This document shows positions 1-11,159 of a stretch of DNA of 64,000 bases, piece after piece; positions within the stretch are counted from its first letter, which is position 1, and each line of letters starts with the position of its first letter. Location: NCBI RefSeq assembly GCF_027409185.1, contig NC_084463.1:44866407-44930406 (forward strand). The letters run 5' to 3'. Under the pieces are notes generated by a model, which did not search any database, was not told the DNA's origin, and saw only the letters and a program-made list of their open reading frames with translations. Source of the stretch: Cynocephalus volans. Lineage: Eukaryota; Chordata; Mammalia; Dermoptera; Cynocephalidae. The translations under genes were made by a program, and so were the position numbers.

Positions 1-430
1 CCCACCCCAATTAAGCACCCTGTTTCATGTTGCCTCCTGTGATTCTTCAGGAGATGACATATGAGTGTCACAGGGAAACAGACCAGTCCTTATTATGGCA
101 TTCAGCTCTGCAGCTCCAGAAACTGGGTGATTATCAGGTAACTCAAAGTTATTGAGGATCATAGAGATAACTTATGAAAAGTGCTAAAGGGACTTATACT
201 CTTTTAGTGACGTATTCCTGGGACCTATTTTGGACCCAATGTCTATGATTAAAGGTGCCAGAGCACCCTGATTAGGGGAGAAAGGGCTGGCTATTGTTCC
301 TGGAGTTAGAGCCAAGAGAGAAGAGAGTCTAGAAGAATCACCCTCTGCACCCAGCAGAGTACATACCAGTAGTGATAAGATACCTCCTGTCAAACCCCAC
401 TGCTCTTTATCCATGGATAAGACCTAATGG
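1..430. other. Unassigned intergenic DNA
   Basis: I see no gene or recognisable repeat here. A 76-codon minus-strand open frame exists, but it has no family resemblance and is the size expected by chance. Confidence 0.4.
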
Positions 431-1445
431 GTACTGTTTGGGGATCCTGGTTTAGTTTTTTTTTTGTTGTTTTTTGGGCAGTGTTTTTTCCTATGTATCG
501 CTTTGTTTTCTGATTTGGTACATGCTGTGTTTGGCTTATTTCACTTCTTCTAATGGCCTCCAGGTCTTTGCTTTTGTATTCATATTATCACAAATGGCAG
601 GATTTTCTTCTTTGTTTAAGGTCTATATTTTGCTGTTATGACTAATGATGAAATGAACATGAAAGTACAGGTATCATTGAGATGGTGACTTTATTTCCTT
701 TGATAAATACTGAGAAGTGGGATTGCTAGCTCATATGGGAGTTCTATTTATAATTTTATTTGGGAAACCTTCATACTGTTTTTCATGATGGCTGTACCAA
801 TTTATATTCCATCCAGCGGTTTACAAGTTTCCCTTTCCTCCACATCCCGGCCAATATGTGTTATCTTTTGACTTTTTGATAATAGCCAAACAGTTGTGAG
901 GTAGTATTTTACTGTGGCTTTCATTTGCATTTCCCTGATGATTAGTGATGTTGTGCACTTTTTCAAAGACATGTTGGCCACTTACATGTCTTCTTTGGAA
1001 AAAATATCTGTTCAGACTCTTTACTCATTTTTTATTTGGGTTATTTGGTGGGTTTTTTTGTTTGTTTGTTTGTTCGTTTGTTTTTGCTATTGAGTTCTAT
1101 GTGTTCCTTATGTATTTTAGATATTACTCTCCTACTGAAAATATGATTTGCAAATATTTTCTTAGTTCCCCTTTTCCTTTTATTGATCTTCTTTGCTATG
1201 CAGAAACTTTTTAGTTTGATATAGTCCCCCTTTATTTTTCCATTAGTTTTTGTGCTTTTAGTGTATATCCAAAAAGATCATTGTCAAAACCAATGTCCTG
1301 GAACTTTTCCCATTTTCTTCTTGGTGTTTTATCATTTTAGGTCCTATTTGTAAATCTTTAATCCATTTTGAGTTGATTTTGTGTATTGTGTAACATAAGA
1401 GTCCAATCTGAATTTTTTTCATGTGGATATCCAGTTTTCCACAAT
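431..1445 (-). repeat. Antisense L1 3' region (old LINE-1 fragment)
   Basis: The plus strand reads as the reverse complement of an L1 3'UTR and ORF2 end. The recognisable order is a T-rich block, then 'atggcctccaggtctttgc', then 'gggattgctagctcatatgg', then 'atccattttgagttgatttt'. The last two phrases are well-known antisense L1 wording. It is divergent and has no open frame. An apparently non-L1 segment beginning with (GA)n at about 1446 interrupts it, and L1-like text resumes near 1660. Confidence 0.8.
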
Positions 1446-1449
1446 GACC

Positions 1450-1469
1450 GAGAGAGAGAGAGAGAGAGA
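1450..1469. repeat. (GA)n microsatellite
   Basis: About ten GA dinucleotides in a row. They open a roughly 190-bp segment (1446-1640) that does not read as L1 and looks inserted between two antisense L1 fragments. I do not recognise the rest of that segment. Confidence 0.85.
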
Positions 1470-1659
1470 TCACGTGCATTCAGCAGTCCTTGGAGCCTCA
1501 GGTGCCCCTTGTCACTCAGTGGCACCTGTGGGGCTTCAGCCCCCATCATGCATGGGCAGAGGCAGGCATAAGTCCTATATGTACTCTTCTGGGATGGAAT
1601 TCAGGTGCCTCTCAGAAGCGTACACCTCAGGACCCAGGCTGCTGAGACAGTTATCATGT

Positions 1660-2340
1660 TTTAAGTGCACATCTTCTGTTTTGTGGTATATTTGCACAGT
1701 TATAAGACCATAAGTTTTGTCCAACTTTGGCACATTTCCATTAGCCTCCCCAAAAGCTTCATGCTATTTGCAGTCACTTCCCATTTCCCCGAGATGTACA
1801 TAACTACTGATCTCTACTCTGTTTCTAGAGATTGACCTTTTCTGGACATGTCTTTTAAATGGATTCACACAGTATGTGACCCTTTGTGTTTGGTTTCTTT
1901 CTGCCAGCTTAATGTTTTTTAGCTCCATCCCTGTTGTAGCAAGTATCAGTATTTAAATCATTTTGATTGCTGAATACTAGTTGTTATAACACCAGGTCTT
2001 TCCTTCCACTCATTGACAGTTTTTTGTTTTGTTTTATTTTGTTTTTAACAAAAACCTCCAGTACAGTGTTGAATAGAAGTAGTAAAAGTGAACAGTTCTG
2101 CTCTGTCCCCAATCTTATGGGAAAAGCATTCTATTTTTGCCATTAAGTATGTTTATGGTAGGCTTCTCATCCATGCCATATATCAGTTTTTAGAAGTTTA
2201 CTGTAATTCTTGGTTTGTTTAGGGTTTTAGTTATAAGTGGTTGCTGGATATAGTCAAAGTTTTTTCTGTGTCAGTTGAGATTTTCTTTTATCTATATGGT
2301 GCTTTATGCTTATTGTTTTTTAACAGTTTTGTAAAGCTAC
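1660..2340 (-). repeat. Antisense L1 fragments (3'UTR, then ORF2 RT region)
   Basis: The region 1660-2010 resembles antisense L1 3'UTR: 'ggattcacacagtatgtgac' followed by the 'agctccatccctgttgtagc' motif. The region 2040-2320 resembles antisense ORF2 reverse-transcriptase sequence: 'gtgttgaatagaagtagtaa' and the following sentence-like block. The two parts come from different places in L1, so this is either a deleted copy or two separate insertions. Confidence 0.7.
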
Positions 2341-2407
2341 AATTGATATAAAAACAAAAAATTGCATGTTTAATGTATACTATTTGAATTTGGATTGTGG
2401 CTGTATG

Positions 2408-2489
2408 AGGCAGTTTTCTGTTGCTTATAAAAGAATACCTGAAACTGGATAACTTATAAAGAAACAAAATTTATTTCTTACACTTTTCA
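2408..2489 (-). repeat. Partial MaLR-type LTR, antisense
   Basis: The block reads like the antisense start of an MLT1/MST/THE1-class LTR ('aatacctgaaactggataac', then 'ttataaagaaac'). It stops where a longer related LTR begins. MaLRs are old non-autonomous LTR elements related to ERVL. No coding remnant is visible. Confidence 0.65.
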
Positions 2490-2873
2490 TGTCTTAGTCC
2501 ATTTTGTGTTGCTATAACAGAAATACCTGAGACTCAGTGATTTATAAAAAAGAGATTTATTTGGCTTATGATTCTGGGACAGTTGCATCTGGCACGGGCC
2601 TCAGGCTACTTCTACTCATGGCAGAAAGTGCAGGCTGCTGGTGGGTACGAACAGATCACATGATGAGAGGAAGCAAGAGGTGCCAGGGTCCTATGTACAA
2701 CAAACTCTCATGGGAACTAATAGAGTGAGAACTCACTCACTACCCCTCCTCCTCCAGGGAAAGCATTAATCCATCCATGAGGGCCATGACTCAATCAGTT
2801 TCTGACACTGCCACATTGGAGATCAAATTTCCACATGAGTTTTGGAGGGGACACACATCCAAACTTCATCATT
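2490..2873 (-). repeat. MaLR-type solitary LTR, antisense
   Basis: It begins 'tgtcttagtccattttgtgt' with 'aatacctgagactcagtgat', and has 'gcattaatccatccatgagg' and a closing 'ggacacacatccaaac'. These are the landmarks of an antisense MST/MLT1-class LTR. It is about 384 bp with no internal region attached, so it is a solitary LTR. The subfamily cannot be fixed by eye. Confidence 0.8.
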
Positions 2874-2879
2874 TGGAAA

Positions 2880-3520
2880 CTGGGAAGTCCACATTCCAGG
2901 GGACACATTTGGTGAGGATCTTCTTCTGGGAGGGGCCCGAGGTGCTGCAGGCAATCACATGGTGACAATGACACCAATACAATCTGGGATATTCTTTTCA
3001 GATCTTGATCTGAAGGATTTTTAAATTAATTTAATATCTTTACATTTTTAGTCCTATTAAAGTAATTCTATTACTCTTTCATTCTGTTTTGATAATTTTT
3101 TATTTATGTATGAATTTGCTCATTACTTTTAGTATTCCATGTTTCTGCCGTTGTTGTGGTAGTAGATGTATAAAAATAAGGTGAAAGAGTGAGGCTTTGA
3201 GGCGATCCTTGAATACCCTCTGTTTCATAGTCCCCTTAAATTAAAGATTTAAAAATTCACTTATTCTATCTTATAATTGTATACTTATGTTTACTAGTGC
3301 TTTCTGTCTTCCTTATGCACTGAAATTATTTTCCGAGCTTAATTGTTTTCAGCCTGAAAATATTCTTTTAGTATTTCTCATAATGTCTGTGTGCTAGCAA
3401 CAATTTGGCTCAGTTTTTATTCATCTGGAATGTTATTATTTAACCTTTATTCATAATAGATATTTTTTTGTGAGTATAAAATTCTTGAACAGTTTTTTTG
3501 TTTTGTTTTGCTTTCTTTTT
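2880..3520. other. AT-rich DNA, probably degraded repeat
   Basis: T-rich plus-strand sequence with no supported gene. Parts of 3000-3530 have the texture of antisense L1, but I cannot align them confidently. Confidence 0.35.
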
Positions 3521-3529
3521 TTTTTAATA

Positions 3530-4130
3530 TGGGACAAAAACATTTATAAAGAAGGAGTTGAAAAGCTTCCAAGAGTAAAAATAGATCAGGACCTGATTGA
3601 GCTGACTGGATTGAACACTGAGGTCATAGTGATGGCAGCTGATGATAGATGGGACCGGGATGAAGATGGCAGGGAGAACTGTAATTGAAGACAGTACAAG
3701 TCTGGGGATCAAGTGGTCCTGACTGCAGCCAAATGGAGGATTTATTTGTTACAGCATCAAAGATGGCACATGAGAGGTGCACCATGCTGAATCCAAACAC
3801 ACTTAGACCTGTTGCTTTCAGGAAGGATCTGTAAGTTCAGTGGGAAAATGTCTCCAATTTAGCATCATATGGTATTTAAGAAAGTTTACCACACCCATGG
3901 GAGTCATGACTAAAGGTAAGGTTAAAATTATAGATAGTTATGACAAAGATGTAGTTGATGGGTGTCACAGAAGCAAATACAAGTTGTCTGATGCTCAGGA
4001 TGCCCTAATTATTTTATTCCACATACTGTAGTGCAGAGTGTGGGAAGGAAAACATGTCTGTGAGTGGAAACAACACAGGAGACCGAGAGGGTGGCAGAAC
4101 ATACCACCGCATGAGCCTGATGTCCTTGAT
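3530..4130. other. Unidentified block, target of the L1 insertion
   Basis: This is less AT-rich than its flanks. A plus-strand frame runs from inside the T-run to about 3688 (ending '...DRWDRDEDGRENCN'), and stops follow in all frames. It may be a fragment of a processed pseudogene or an old repeat; I do not recognise the family. The L1 at 4145 interrupts it, and its continuation would be at 9957 onward. Confidence 0.4.
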
Positions 4131-4144
4131 GAAATAAGATATCT
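4131..4144. repeat. L1 target-site duplication, 5' copy
   Basis: GAAATAAGATATCT here is repeated exactly at 9943-9956, directly after the A-rich tail of the L1. A perfect 14-bp direct repeat is the normal product of target-primed reverse transcription, and it fixes both ends of the insertion. Confidence 0.92.
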
Positions 4145-4680
4145 GATCCGGGGAGATCACATGCCCTGTGGTGCCAGCACGTGACCCAGCAGGTAGGCCT
4201 CACCACTGCAATACTCCATCTCCAGCCTGGCTGAGTGCACGCTGACCAGAGAGGCACCCCACCAGAGAGGCCCAAGATCTGTGTAGACCATGCGCCCTGC
4301 GTTGCCAGCATGCGACCCAGCAGGTAGGCATCGCCGCCGCCACCTGACTCCATCCCCAGCCTGACCAAGTGAGTGCCAACCAGAGAGGTGCCTTGCCGGA
4401 GAGCCCCGAGATCTGCGGAGACCACATGCCCATGGTGCCAGCACATGACTGGGCAGGTAGGCCTTGCTGCCACCTCCTGACTCCAGCCCCAGCCCAGCAG
4501 AGTGCACGCCAATCAGAGATGTGCACCTCTGGAAAGGCCCAAGATCCACACAGACCACATGTCCTGTGGTGCCAATGTGTGACACAGCAGGTAGGCCTCA
4601 CCTCTGCCCAACTCTATCCGCAGCGTGGCTGAGTGTGCACTGACCAGAGAAGTGCCTCCCCAGAGAGGCCCAAGACCCGA
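4145..4680 (+). repeat. L1 5'UTR tandem monomers (~133 bp x 4)
   Basis: The landmark 'caggtagg' occurs at 4190, 4321, 4454 and 4588, giving spacings of 131, 133 and 134 bp. Each unit also carries a version of 'gaccagagaggcaccccacc' and 'gaggcccaagatctg'. The block is GC-rich compared with its surroundings. Monomeric 5'UTRs act as L1 promoters in rodents and some other mammals; the same role is inferred here. The overlapping open frames on both strands here are by-products of the repeat. Confidence 0.85.
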
Positions 4681-4812
4681 GGTGAACATGCATCCAAGGC
4701 ACAAGTGGGCAAACATGCAGACACTGAGGCAGCTGTGCCAAATTGGCAGCCCCAGCAGCATCCTAGCCAGACAATAGTGTTGAGCCAGTGGACCATGAAA
4801 TAAACTGCCATA

Positions 4813-5793
4813 ATGACTAAACATCAAAGGAAAGATACTAGAAATGTGAAAAATCAAGAAAGTATACCACCAAAGGGTAATAACTCTCAAGCTCTAGATC
4901 CTATAGAAGAAGCCCTTGAGATGTCTGACAAGGAATTTCGAGTGATAATTCTAAGGAAACTAAATGAGGTACAAGAAAACTCAGGTAGAGAACACGATGA
5001 AACGAGGAAAAGTATACAGGACCTAAAAGAAGAAATGTACAAGGAAATCAATGCCCTGAAAAAGAATGTAGCAGAGCTTGCTGAGCTGAAGAATTCAGTC
5101 AGTGAAATACAAAACACAACAGAGAGTTTAACCAGCAAGCTTTCAGAAGCAGAAGAGAGGACTTCTGACCTTGAAGATGGGCTGTTTGAAATAACACAGG
5201 CAGACAAAAAAAAAGAAGAAGAAGAAAGAATTAGAAACATTGGAAAAAATCTAAGAGAGATATCACACAACCTTAAGTGCTCAAATATCTGAGTCATGGG
5301 TATTCCAGACGGGGAGGAAAAAGGAGATTGCATTGAAAACATATTCAACAAAATAGTGGCAGAAAACTTCCCAGGTATAGCAAAAGACACAAATCTTCAG
5401 ATTCAGGAAGCTCAAAGATCCCCAACTGTATTCAACCCAAAAAGGTCTTCTCCAAGACATGTTATAGTCACACTGGCAAAATTCAAAGAGAAAGAGAGAA
5501 CCTTAAAAGCTGCAAGAGAGAAGCATCAAATCACCTATAAGGGAGCTCCAGTCAGACTAGCATCAGACTTTTCATCACAAACCCTAAAAGCCAGAAAGGA
5601 ATGAGATGATGTATTGAAAATACTAAAAGACAGAGATTGCCAGCCAAGAATACCCTACCCCACAAGGCTATCCTTCCAAAATGAAGGAGAAATAGTATAT
5701 TTCTTAGACAAACAAAAACTGCAGGAGTTTTCTACCACATGACCACCCTTACAAGAAATTCTCAAGGGAGTACTGGGCTTGAAAAATAACTGA
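4813..5793 (+). pseudogene. L1 ORF1 (RNA-binding protein), three stops
   Basis: ORF1p is the L1 nucleic-acid chaperone that trimerises through a coiled coil and coats L1 RNA. The frame from ATG 4813 spans 326 codons to TGA at 5791. The N-terminal part (residues about 50-150) is Lys/Glu/Leu-rich coiled coil. The conserved RRM region starts right after the first stop, with 'MGIPDGEE'. Premature TGAs lie in the same frame at 5290, 5602 and 5740. No frameshift is needed to read the whole protein, so point substitutions alone killed it. Confidence 0.9.
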
Positions 5794-5999
5794 CTGCCTT
5801 AAAAACTCAAGAAAAATCAAATCCCACTAGGAAAATAAAAATGCCAACAATGAAGAGAAAAAAAAATTATGTGCATCCCAAGGAACAAACAAATGCAGAA
5901 GACAAACACTAAATCAGAAAGAAGGGAACAAAAGACACTTAAGACATCCAAACAAAAATCAATAAAATGCTGGGAATAAATCAACACTTTTCAATAACA

Positions 6000-8900
6000 A
6001 CTCAATGTAAAAGGATTAAATTCCCCAATCAAAACACACAAACTGGCTGACCGGATTAAAAAGTAGGACCCAACTATATGCTGCCTTCAAGAGATCCACC
6101 TCACCTATAAAGACTCACATAGACTAAGAATGAAAGGATAGAAAAAGATTTACCATGCACACAGAAATGAAAAATGACCTGGAGTAGCTATTCTTATGTC
6201 TGATAAAATAGACTTTAAACTAAAAGCCATAAAAAGAGATAATGAGGGCCACTGCGTAATAATAAAAGGATTCATCATCCATCAAGAAGACATGACAATC
6301 ATAAATATATATGCACCCAATATTGGAGCAGCCAGATTTATAATGCAAACCCTATTAGAGGTAAAGAAGGAAATAGACACTAATACCATAATAGCAGGGG
6401 ACCTGAACACCCACTGTCAGTACTGGACAGATCATCTAGGCAAAGAATCAGCAGAGAAACACAAGATCTAAACAACACTGTAGACCAATTAGACGTGGCA
6501 GATATCTACAGATCATTCCATCCAACAACCTCAGAATATTCGTTCTTCTCATCAGCACATGGAACATTCTCCAGGATAGATCACATGTTAGGTCACAAAT
6601 CAAGTCTAAACAAATTCAAAAAAATTGGAATTATCCCCTATATTTTTTCAGACCACAGTGGATTAAAATTAGAAATCAAATACAAACACATGGAAATTAA
6701 ACAGCATTCTACTTAATGACATATGAGCCCAAGAAGAAATCAAACAGGAAACCAAAAAAATTATTGAAATGAATGAAAACAATGATATCTCATACCAAAA
6801 CCTGTGGGATACTGCAAAAGTAGTACTGAGGGGGAAATTTATGGCATTAAATGCTTACTTCAGAAGAATGGAAGTGAACAACCTAATACTTCACTTAAAG
6901 TGAAGTGAACAACCTAATACTTCACTTAAAGAACTAGTAAAACAAGAACAATCCAAACCCAATGTTAGCAGATGGAAAGAAATCATTAAGATCAGAGCAA
7001 AACTTAATGAAATTGAAGCCCCCAAAACAGTAAAAAAGATAAATGAATCAAAAAGTTGGTTTTTGAAAAGATAAATAAAATTGACAAACCATTAGCATGG
7101 CTAACGAAAAAAAGAAGAGAGAAGACCTAAATAACAAAAATTAGAAATGAAAAAGGTTACATAACAACTGATACCTCTCAAATACAAGGAATTATTAGAG
7201 ACTACTATAAACCACCATATGCCAACAGATTTGAAAATCTGGAGGAAATGGATGAATTTCTCAACCCAAACTACCAAATCTGATCCAAGAAGATGTAGAA
7301 AATCTGAACAATAAAAGAGATTGAAGCTGTTATCAGAAGACTACCAACAAAGAAAAGCCCAGGACCAGATGGATTCACAGCAGAATTCTACCAAACATTC
7401 AAAGAGGTATTGACACCAATTCTGTACAGGCTCTTCCAAAAGATTGAAACAGAGGCAATTCTCCCAAACTTATTCTATGAAGCAAACATCACCCTGATAC
7501 CAAAACCAGGTAAAGACACAACTAAGAAAGAAAACTACAGGCCAATATCCTTGATAAACATATAGATGCAAAAAATCCTCAACAAAATACTAGTTAACAG
7601 AATACAGCAACACATATACAAAATTATACACCATGATCAAATGGGATTCATCTGAGGGATGCAAGGTTGGTTCAACATATGCAAATCAATAAATGCAATA
7701 CATCATATCAAAATCAAACACAAGGACCATGTGATCATCTCTATAAATGCTGAAAAAGCATTTGATAAAGTGCAAGACTCATTCATGATAAAGACTCTAT
7801 ACAAAGTAGGTACAGATGGAAAGTTTCTCAACATAATTAAAGCCATATATGATAAACCCACTGCCACTATCATCCTGAATGGGGAAAAGCTGAAAACTTT
7901 TCCTTTAAGAAGAGGAACTAGACAAGGATGCCCACTCTCACTATTCCTATTCAACATAGTGCTGGAAGTACTAGCCAGAGCAATCAGAGAAGAGAAGGAA
8001 ATAAAGGGCATCCAGATTTGAAAAGATGAAGTCAAACTGTCCCTGTTTGCAAATGACATGATCCTATATATCGAACAGCCTAAAACCTCTACAGAAAAAC
8101 TTTGGAGTTGATTAATGATTTCAGCAAAAGAGCAGGATACAAAATCTACAGACAAAAATCAGTAGCGTTTCTATTCCCCAATAGTGAACATGCAGAAAGA
8201 GAAATCAAGAAAGCTTGCTTATTTACAATAGCCACCAAAAAATAAAATACTTAGGAATTGAGTTAACCAAGGATGTGAAAATACTCTGTAATGAGAACTA
8301 CAAACCACTGCTGAGAGAAATTAAGAGGATGGAAAGATATCCCATGCTCTTGAATTGGAAGAACCAACATTGTGAAAATGTCTATACTACCCAAAGTGAT
8401 CTAGAAATTCAATGCAATCCCCATCAAAATTCCAATGACATTTTTCTCAGAAATGGAAAAACCTATCCAGACATTTATATGGAATAACAAAAGACCACGC
8501 ATAGCCAAAGCAATGCTGAGCAAAAAAAAAAAAAAATGAAGCTGGAGGCATAACACTACCTGACTTTAAACTGTACTACAAAGCTATAATAACCAAAAGA
8601 GAATGGTACTGGCATAAAAACAGACACACTGATCAATGGAATAGAATAGAGAATCCAGAAATCAACCTACACAGCTATAGCCATCTGATCTTGACAAAGG
8701 CACCATGTCTATACACTGGGGAAGAGATTGCCTCTTCAGCAAATGGTGCTGGGATAAGTGGATATCCATATGCAGGAGAATGAAACTAGACCCATACCTT
8801 TCACCATATACTAAAATCAACTCAACATGGATTAAAGGGTTAAATATACACCCTGAAACAATAAAACTTAAAGAAAACATAGGAGAAACACTTCAGGACG

Positions 8901-9765
8901 TAGGACTGGGCACAGACTTCATGAATATGACTCCAGAAGCACGGGCAACCAAAGGAAAATTGAATAAATGGGATTATATCAAACTAAAAAGCTTCTACAC
9001 ATCAAAAGAAACAATTAACAGAGTTAAAAGGCAACCAACAGAGTGCAAGAAAATATTTGCGAAATATACATCTCACAAAGGATTAATATCCACAATATAC
9101 AGTTAACTGAAACAACTTTATAACGAAAAAACAAGTAAGCCAATTAAAAATGGGCAAAAGAGCTAAATAAGCATTTCTCTAAGGAAGATATACAAATGGC
9201 CAACAGACACATGAAAAATGCTCAACATCACTCAGCATTCGGGAAATACAAATCAAAACCACAATGAGATAACACCTCACCCCAGTTAGGATGGGTAATA
9301 TCCAAAAGACTGTGAACGATAAATGCTGGCGAGGTTGCGGAGAAAAAGGAACTCTCATACATTGTTGGTGGGACTGCAAAATGGTGCAGCGTCTATGGAA
9401 AATGGTATGGAGGTTCCTCAAACAATTGCAGATCGATCTACCACATGACCCAGCTATCCCACTGCTGGGAATTTATCCAGAGGAATGGAAATCATCAAGT
9501 TGAATGCATCCCTGTTCTCCAACGTTCATTGCAGCTGTATGTACAATAGCTAAGAATTGGAACCAGCCCAAATGTCCATCATTGGATGAGTCAATATGGA
9601 AACTGTGGTATATCTACACAATGGAACCCTACTCTGCTATAAAATGAATGAAATACTGCCATTTGCAACAACATGGATGGACGTAGAGTGAATTATATTA
9701 AGTGACACAAGTCAGGCACAGGAAGTGAAATATCACGTTCTCACTTATTGGTGGGAGCTAAAAAT
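6000..9765 (+). pseudogene. L1 ORF2 (endonuclease and reverse transcriptase), broken
   Basis: The limits are approximate. The endonuclease region shows 'CVIIKGFIIHQED', 'IAGDLNTHC' (catalytic Asp and Asn loop) and 'FSDHSG' (catalytic His) at about 6200-6670. The reverse transcriptase shows 'NAEKAFDKV' (about 7750) and 'GTRQGCPLS' (about 7920). The active-site FADD is changed to 'FAND' near 8050. The C-terminal Cys-rich part reads 'LIHCWWDC' near 9355. Frames switch several times and stops are frequent. A 31-bp tandem duplication sits at 6871-6931. Confidence 0.88.
6871..6931 (+). repeat. 31-bp tandem duplication inside L1 ORF2
   Basis: The string starting 'gaagtgaacaacctaatact' occurs at 6871 and again at 6902, back to back. 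The inserted 31 bp is not a multiple of three, so it adds a frameshift to the dead ORF2. It is a local post-insertion duplication. Confidence 0.9.
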
Positions 9766-9942
9766 AAATAAATACACAAATGGGAGATGGGAAGAAGATA
9801 TTACAATTACAATTCCTTGAAGTCTATGACAAGCGAACAGATAGGAGGTTGTTGGGAGGGAGGAGGGAGGGAAGTTTTGGTAATGGGCCACAGTAATCAA
9901 ACACGTTGTATATTGACAAAATTAAATTAAATTTTAAAAAAA

Positions 9943-9956
9943 GAAATAAGATATCT
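9943..9956. repeat. L1 target-site duplication, 3' copy
   Basis: GAAATAAGATATCT, identical to 4131-4144, immediately follows the A-rich tail. Confidence 0.92.
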
Positions 9957-11127
9957 TGGTAAGGACAGTGCACATTCCGTCCCTCTGTGGTGCTTGAGTG
10001 GATCTTTTCTCTCTGTCCTCCAAAATGCACCTCCCAAACTGGTTGGGCCATGGGCATAAAATGTTGTATGCATTCTGGATCCTATACCATGTTTGCTGGC
10101 TCAGGGCTGTGTCCTGTGAAGAAAGAGTCCATTGCCTAGGAAGTTACATGAAGGTCCATTTTTTTCCATTCCCAAAAAAGTAGTATAAAGACTCTGAAAT
10201 CCTGAAATTCAGGGGCAACTGAAGAACATGTGTGAAGGCCACCAGGAATCTCCTGAGTCAGCAAGGATACTTTGGATAATCTGACCTGAAAATTTAAAAA
10301 ATATTAATTGAATTTTGAACTATTGTTTAATTCTGTTTTTATCGATAAGGACTGAGATCAGACAACCCTCATGGGTAAGGTTGCCTAAGACATGGAGTTC
10401 ACACATGGAAATGTTTGGAACCCAGCTTCTCCTGCTCTGCTGTTTTCCAGGAATAAGGTAACTTGTTTTTTCTTTGTTGACTCCTGTTTCTAACAATCCC
10501 AAGGCCTGGGATGTCCTGCATCTACAGGTGGCATAAAAATTGTGTGCCTAGAGGGAGATGAGCTGACAGCATTCCTTCCTTACAGCCATGTCTTAGGGAC
10601 CACAATTCACATGCACATAATTACTCCAGGACTCAGCTGGGTGAGTATCTGTTTCTCAGCTTCATTAATAGTGACAGCTCAAGACTCAGGTGGGTGGTGA
10701 AAGGAGGCAGGATTTTCTCAGTGATGTCTGTAATTCTCTCATTATTTTGTTCTTATATCTCACTGAATTGTAAGTAATCAGTAAGTGTTTCCAGACAAAA
10801 TATACATTTTTGTTAAAGTCAGCACATTATGGATTTGTGGAAAGAAATTTGAAATTTTGTGATGTTACATTTAAATTGAAATTTTGACTATTTTAATAAA
10901 TAAGTACAACAACAAATTTTATGAAATTATGAACCTTTTTTATCTTTTAAGGCATGGTAAATCTAAACTAATTCAGAATAATTGAATCAGATTTCTGTGT
11001 TTTCTTAACTTTAGAGATCCTTTAGTATATTTCTAATGTTTTAGGACTATGTAGCTAATGATGTCATAAAACATGAGACTTTTTTAACATTTTATAATAA
11101 TGAAATTTTATGAGATGACAATATATA

Positions 11128-11129
<2 letters not shown>
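9957..11129. other. Unassigned DNA right of the L1
   Basis: The first ~230 bp should be the continuation of the unidentified block at 3530-4130, because the L1 TSD joins them. The rest is AT-rich. I see no gene. Short open frames here (60-77 codons) show no family features. Confidence 0.4.
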
Positions 11130-11158
<29 letters not shown>

Positions 11159-11159
11159 G
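11130..11159. repeat. (TG)n(TA)n microsatellite
   Basis: A run of GT dinucleotides passes into a run of AT dinucleotides. It is a compound microsatellite, likely length-variable. Confidence 0.9.

Larger units (their letters stand above)
4145..9942 (+). mobile_element. Near full-length LINE-1, inactivated
   Basis: A 5.8-kb sense L1 with all parts in order: tandem 5'UTR monomers (4145-4680), ORF1 (4813-5793), ORF2 (about 6000-9765), a 3'UTR with a G-rich tract, and a short A-rich tail (9933-9942). Perfect 14-bp target-site duplications flank it. L1 encodes an RNA-binding ORF1 protein and an ORF2 protein with endonuclease and reverse transcriptase. Here ORF1 has three TGA stops and ORF2 has many stops, frameshifts and a damaged catalytic motif, so this copy cannot move by itself. 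The TSD is still perfect, which argues for a middle-aged rather than ancient insertion. Confidence 0.93.

Noticed and set aside
4009..4890. Overlapping minus-strand frames of 125-167 codons over the L1 5'UTR
   Set aside because: They follow the GC-rich tandem monomers and differ only in frame; they are by-products of the repeat.
4887..5390. 167-codon minus-strand frame
   Set aside because: It is the complement of the L1 ORF1 coiled-coil region and shows no separate family.
7703..8155. 150-codon minus-strand frame
   Set aside because: It lies opposite the L1 reverse transcriptase, where the sense motifs explain the sequence.
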